Origin: Paenibacillus sp. L3-i20
GTDB taxonomy: Bacteria; Bacillota; Bacilli; Paenibacillales; Paenibacillaceae
Assembly: GCF_022180385.2 (NCBI RefSeq)
Contig: NZ_BQME02000001.1
Location: forward strand, 1,943,678 to 2,007,677
Length of the DNA: 64,000 bases
Direction of reading: 5' to 3'
Shown: positions 63,451 to 64,000 of the stretch, one piece after another
How the letters are laid out: every line of letters begins with the position of its first letter
Position numbering within the stretch: the stretch's first letter is position 1
The notes under the pieces: generated by a model
Databases searched by the model: none
What the model was told of the DNA's origin: nothing
What the model saw: the letters and a program-made list of their open reading frames with translations, nothing else
Translations under genes and position numbers: made by a program

Positions 63451-64000
63451 ATGATGTTGACATACGTTTTGCCAATCAAAATGGCTGTTTTCGTGTTTAT
63501 ATTTGCAAGCTTTTTCTTAGTTATTCCGTGGCTATTATATAGTTACAGAAAATATGGCTTTTTTAGTGTAGGGTATTCCATTATTTCGTTTTCATTTATT
63601 TTTTATATGTTGTCGGCACTTTTTCTAGTGTTGCTGCCTTTGCCAGAAACTCGGGATACATGTTCCTTTCAGTCAGCAAATACAGTGTATTATTCGCTGA
63701 CGCCGTTTACCTTTGTCACTGATGTTGCTAAGAACAGTGCAGTCGTATGGTCACAACCAGCAACATATATCGGAATCATTAAACAAAGTGCATTCTGGCA
63801 AGCAGCTTTTAATTTTTTGTTGTTGTTACCGTTTGGTGTGTACATCCGATACTTTTTCCGGGACAAACGTTATTGGAAACATGCGCTAGCAGCTGGATTT
63901 ATGCTGTCACTTTTTTACGAGGTGACCCAAGTTACAGGGATATACGGTATATACAACTGTCCGTATCGTTTATTCGATGTTGATGATCTACTGTTGAACA
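63451..64000 (+). CDS. VanZ-family membrane protein (3' end outside window)
   Basis: 183 codons are visible with no stop before the window ends. Five hydrophobic helices are present, with the VanZ-like features LPLPETRD, LLLLPFGVYIRYFF and a YRLFDVDDLLLN end motif. VanZ proteins are linked to low-level teicoplanin resistance in enterococci, but most homologues are uncharacterised. GGGAGC precedes two adjacent ATG codons (63451 and 63454). The C-terminal helix is missing because of the window edge, not because of decay. Confidence 0.85.
   Translation, partial: MMLTYVLPIKMAVFVFIFASFFLVIPWLLYSYRKYGFFSVGYSIISFSFIFYMLSALFLVLLPLPETRDTCSFQSANTVYYSLTPFTFVTDVAKNSAVVWSQPATYIGIIKQSAFWQAAFNFLLLLPFGVYIRYFFRDKRYWKHALAAGFMLSLFYEVTQVTGIYGIYNCPYRLFDVDDLLLN

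Overview
The window looks like chromosomal DNA of a low-to-moderate GC, spore-former-type Firmicute of the Paenibacillaceae (Paenibacillus or Cohnella-like). The basis is strong purine-rich ribosome binding sites, frequent GTG and TTG starts, Bce-type and DesKR-type two-component modules, a PucR/alanine dehydrogenase pair, GH19 and SLH-bearing GH8 secreted glycosidases, a BirA-type operator and CcpA-type cre boxes. No rRNA, tRNA, phage, CRISPR array or intact insertion sequence was seen. It is a mosaic of small operons separated by terminators, with many decayed gene remnants between them.

Layout. 0-3 kb: the end of a surface-polysaccharide operon on the minus strand (GT2 glycosyltransferase, CapE-type UDP-sugar dehydratase/epimerase, RmlD-like reductase). 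3-9 kb: NlpC/P60 endopeptidase, alkyltransferase-like protein, an APH-family kinase, two histidine-kinase remnants, a DUF418 membrane protein, a DesKR-like sensor/regulator pair and a Rid protein. 9.6-14.1 kb: a complete Bce-type peptide-sensing/resistance module, the ABC transporter convergent with its kinase/regulator pair. 14.3-16.1 kb: GNAT, PadR and GrpB. 16.1-18.5 kb: a gene graveyard with an orphan T-box antiterminator, dead methyltransferase, epoxide-hydrolase, nucleotide-kinase and SnoaL-like remnants around one intact Cys-cluster/pentapeptide protein. 18.5-20 kb: a VOC protein and an ECF sigma factor fused to a VOC domain. 20.2-21.5 kb: a stand-alone trpB.

21.6-26.7 kb: a tightly overlapping biotin operon bioA-bioD-bioF-esterase-bioC behind a BirA-type operator that covers its own promoter; bioB is absent. 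26.7-32 kb: Nudix and HAD hydrolases, an orphan GHKL sensor kinase, a TetR repressor with a perfect palindromic operator, and the MFS pump it probably controls. 32-37 kb: two GH19 chitinase paralogues (one secreted with a carbohydrate-binding module, one membrane-anchored) flanking a WYL regulator and a GyrI-like protein, and sharing a conserved upstream element. 37-44.8 kb: GNAT, M3 oligopeptidase, GreA, and a hybrid kinase/Hpt phosphorelay with an OmpR-type regulator. 44.9-51 kb: alanine dehydrogenase with its PucR-type regulator, a membrane protein, a YitT protein behind an attenuator-like leader, and an LRR protein. 51-64 kb: LLM flavin oxidoreductase, NAD epimerase, LacI regulator, GH8/SLH glucanase-chitosanase with a cre-like box upstream of its promoter, GNAT/DinB/isochorismatase genes, an MFS pump, a DMT exporter divergent from a LysR regulator, a GIY-YIG protein, and a VanZ-like gene running off the end.

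The most interesting items are the ECF sigma-VOC fusion, the T-box antiterminator with its own promoter but no Stem I, the element shared by the two chitinase genes, the YitT leader, and the density of decayed genes.
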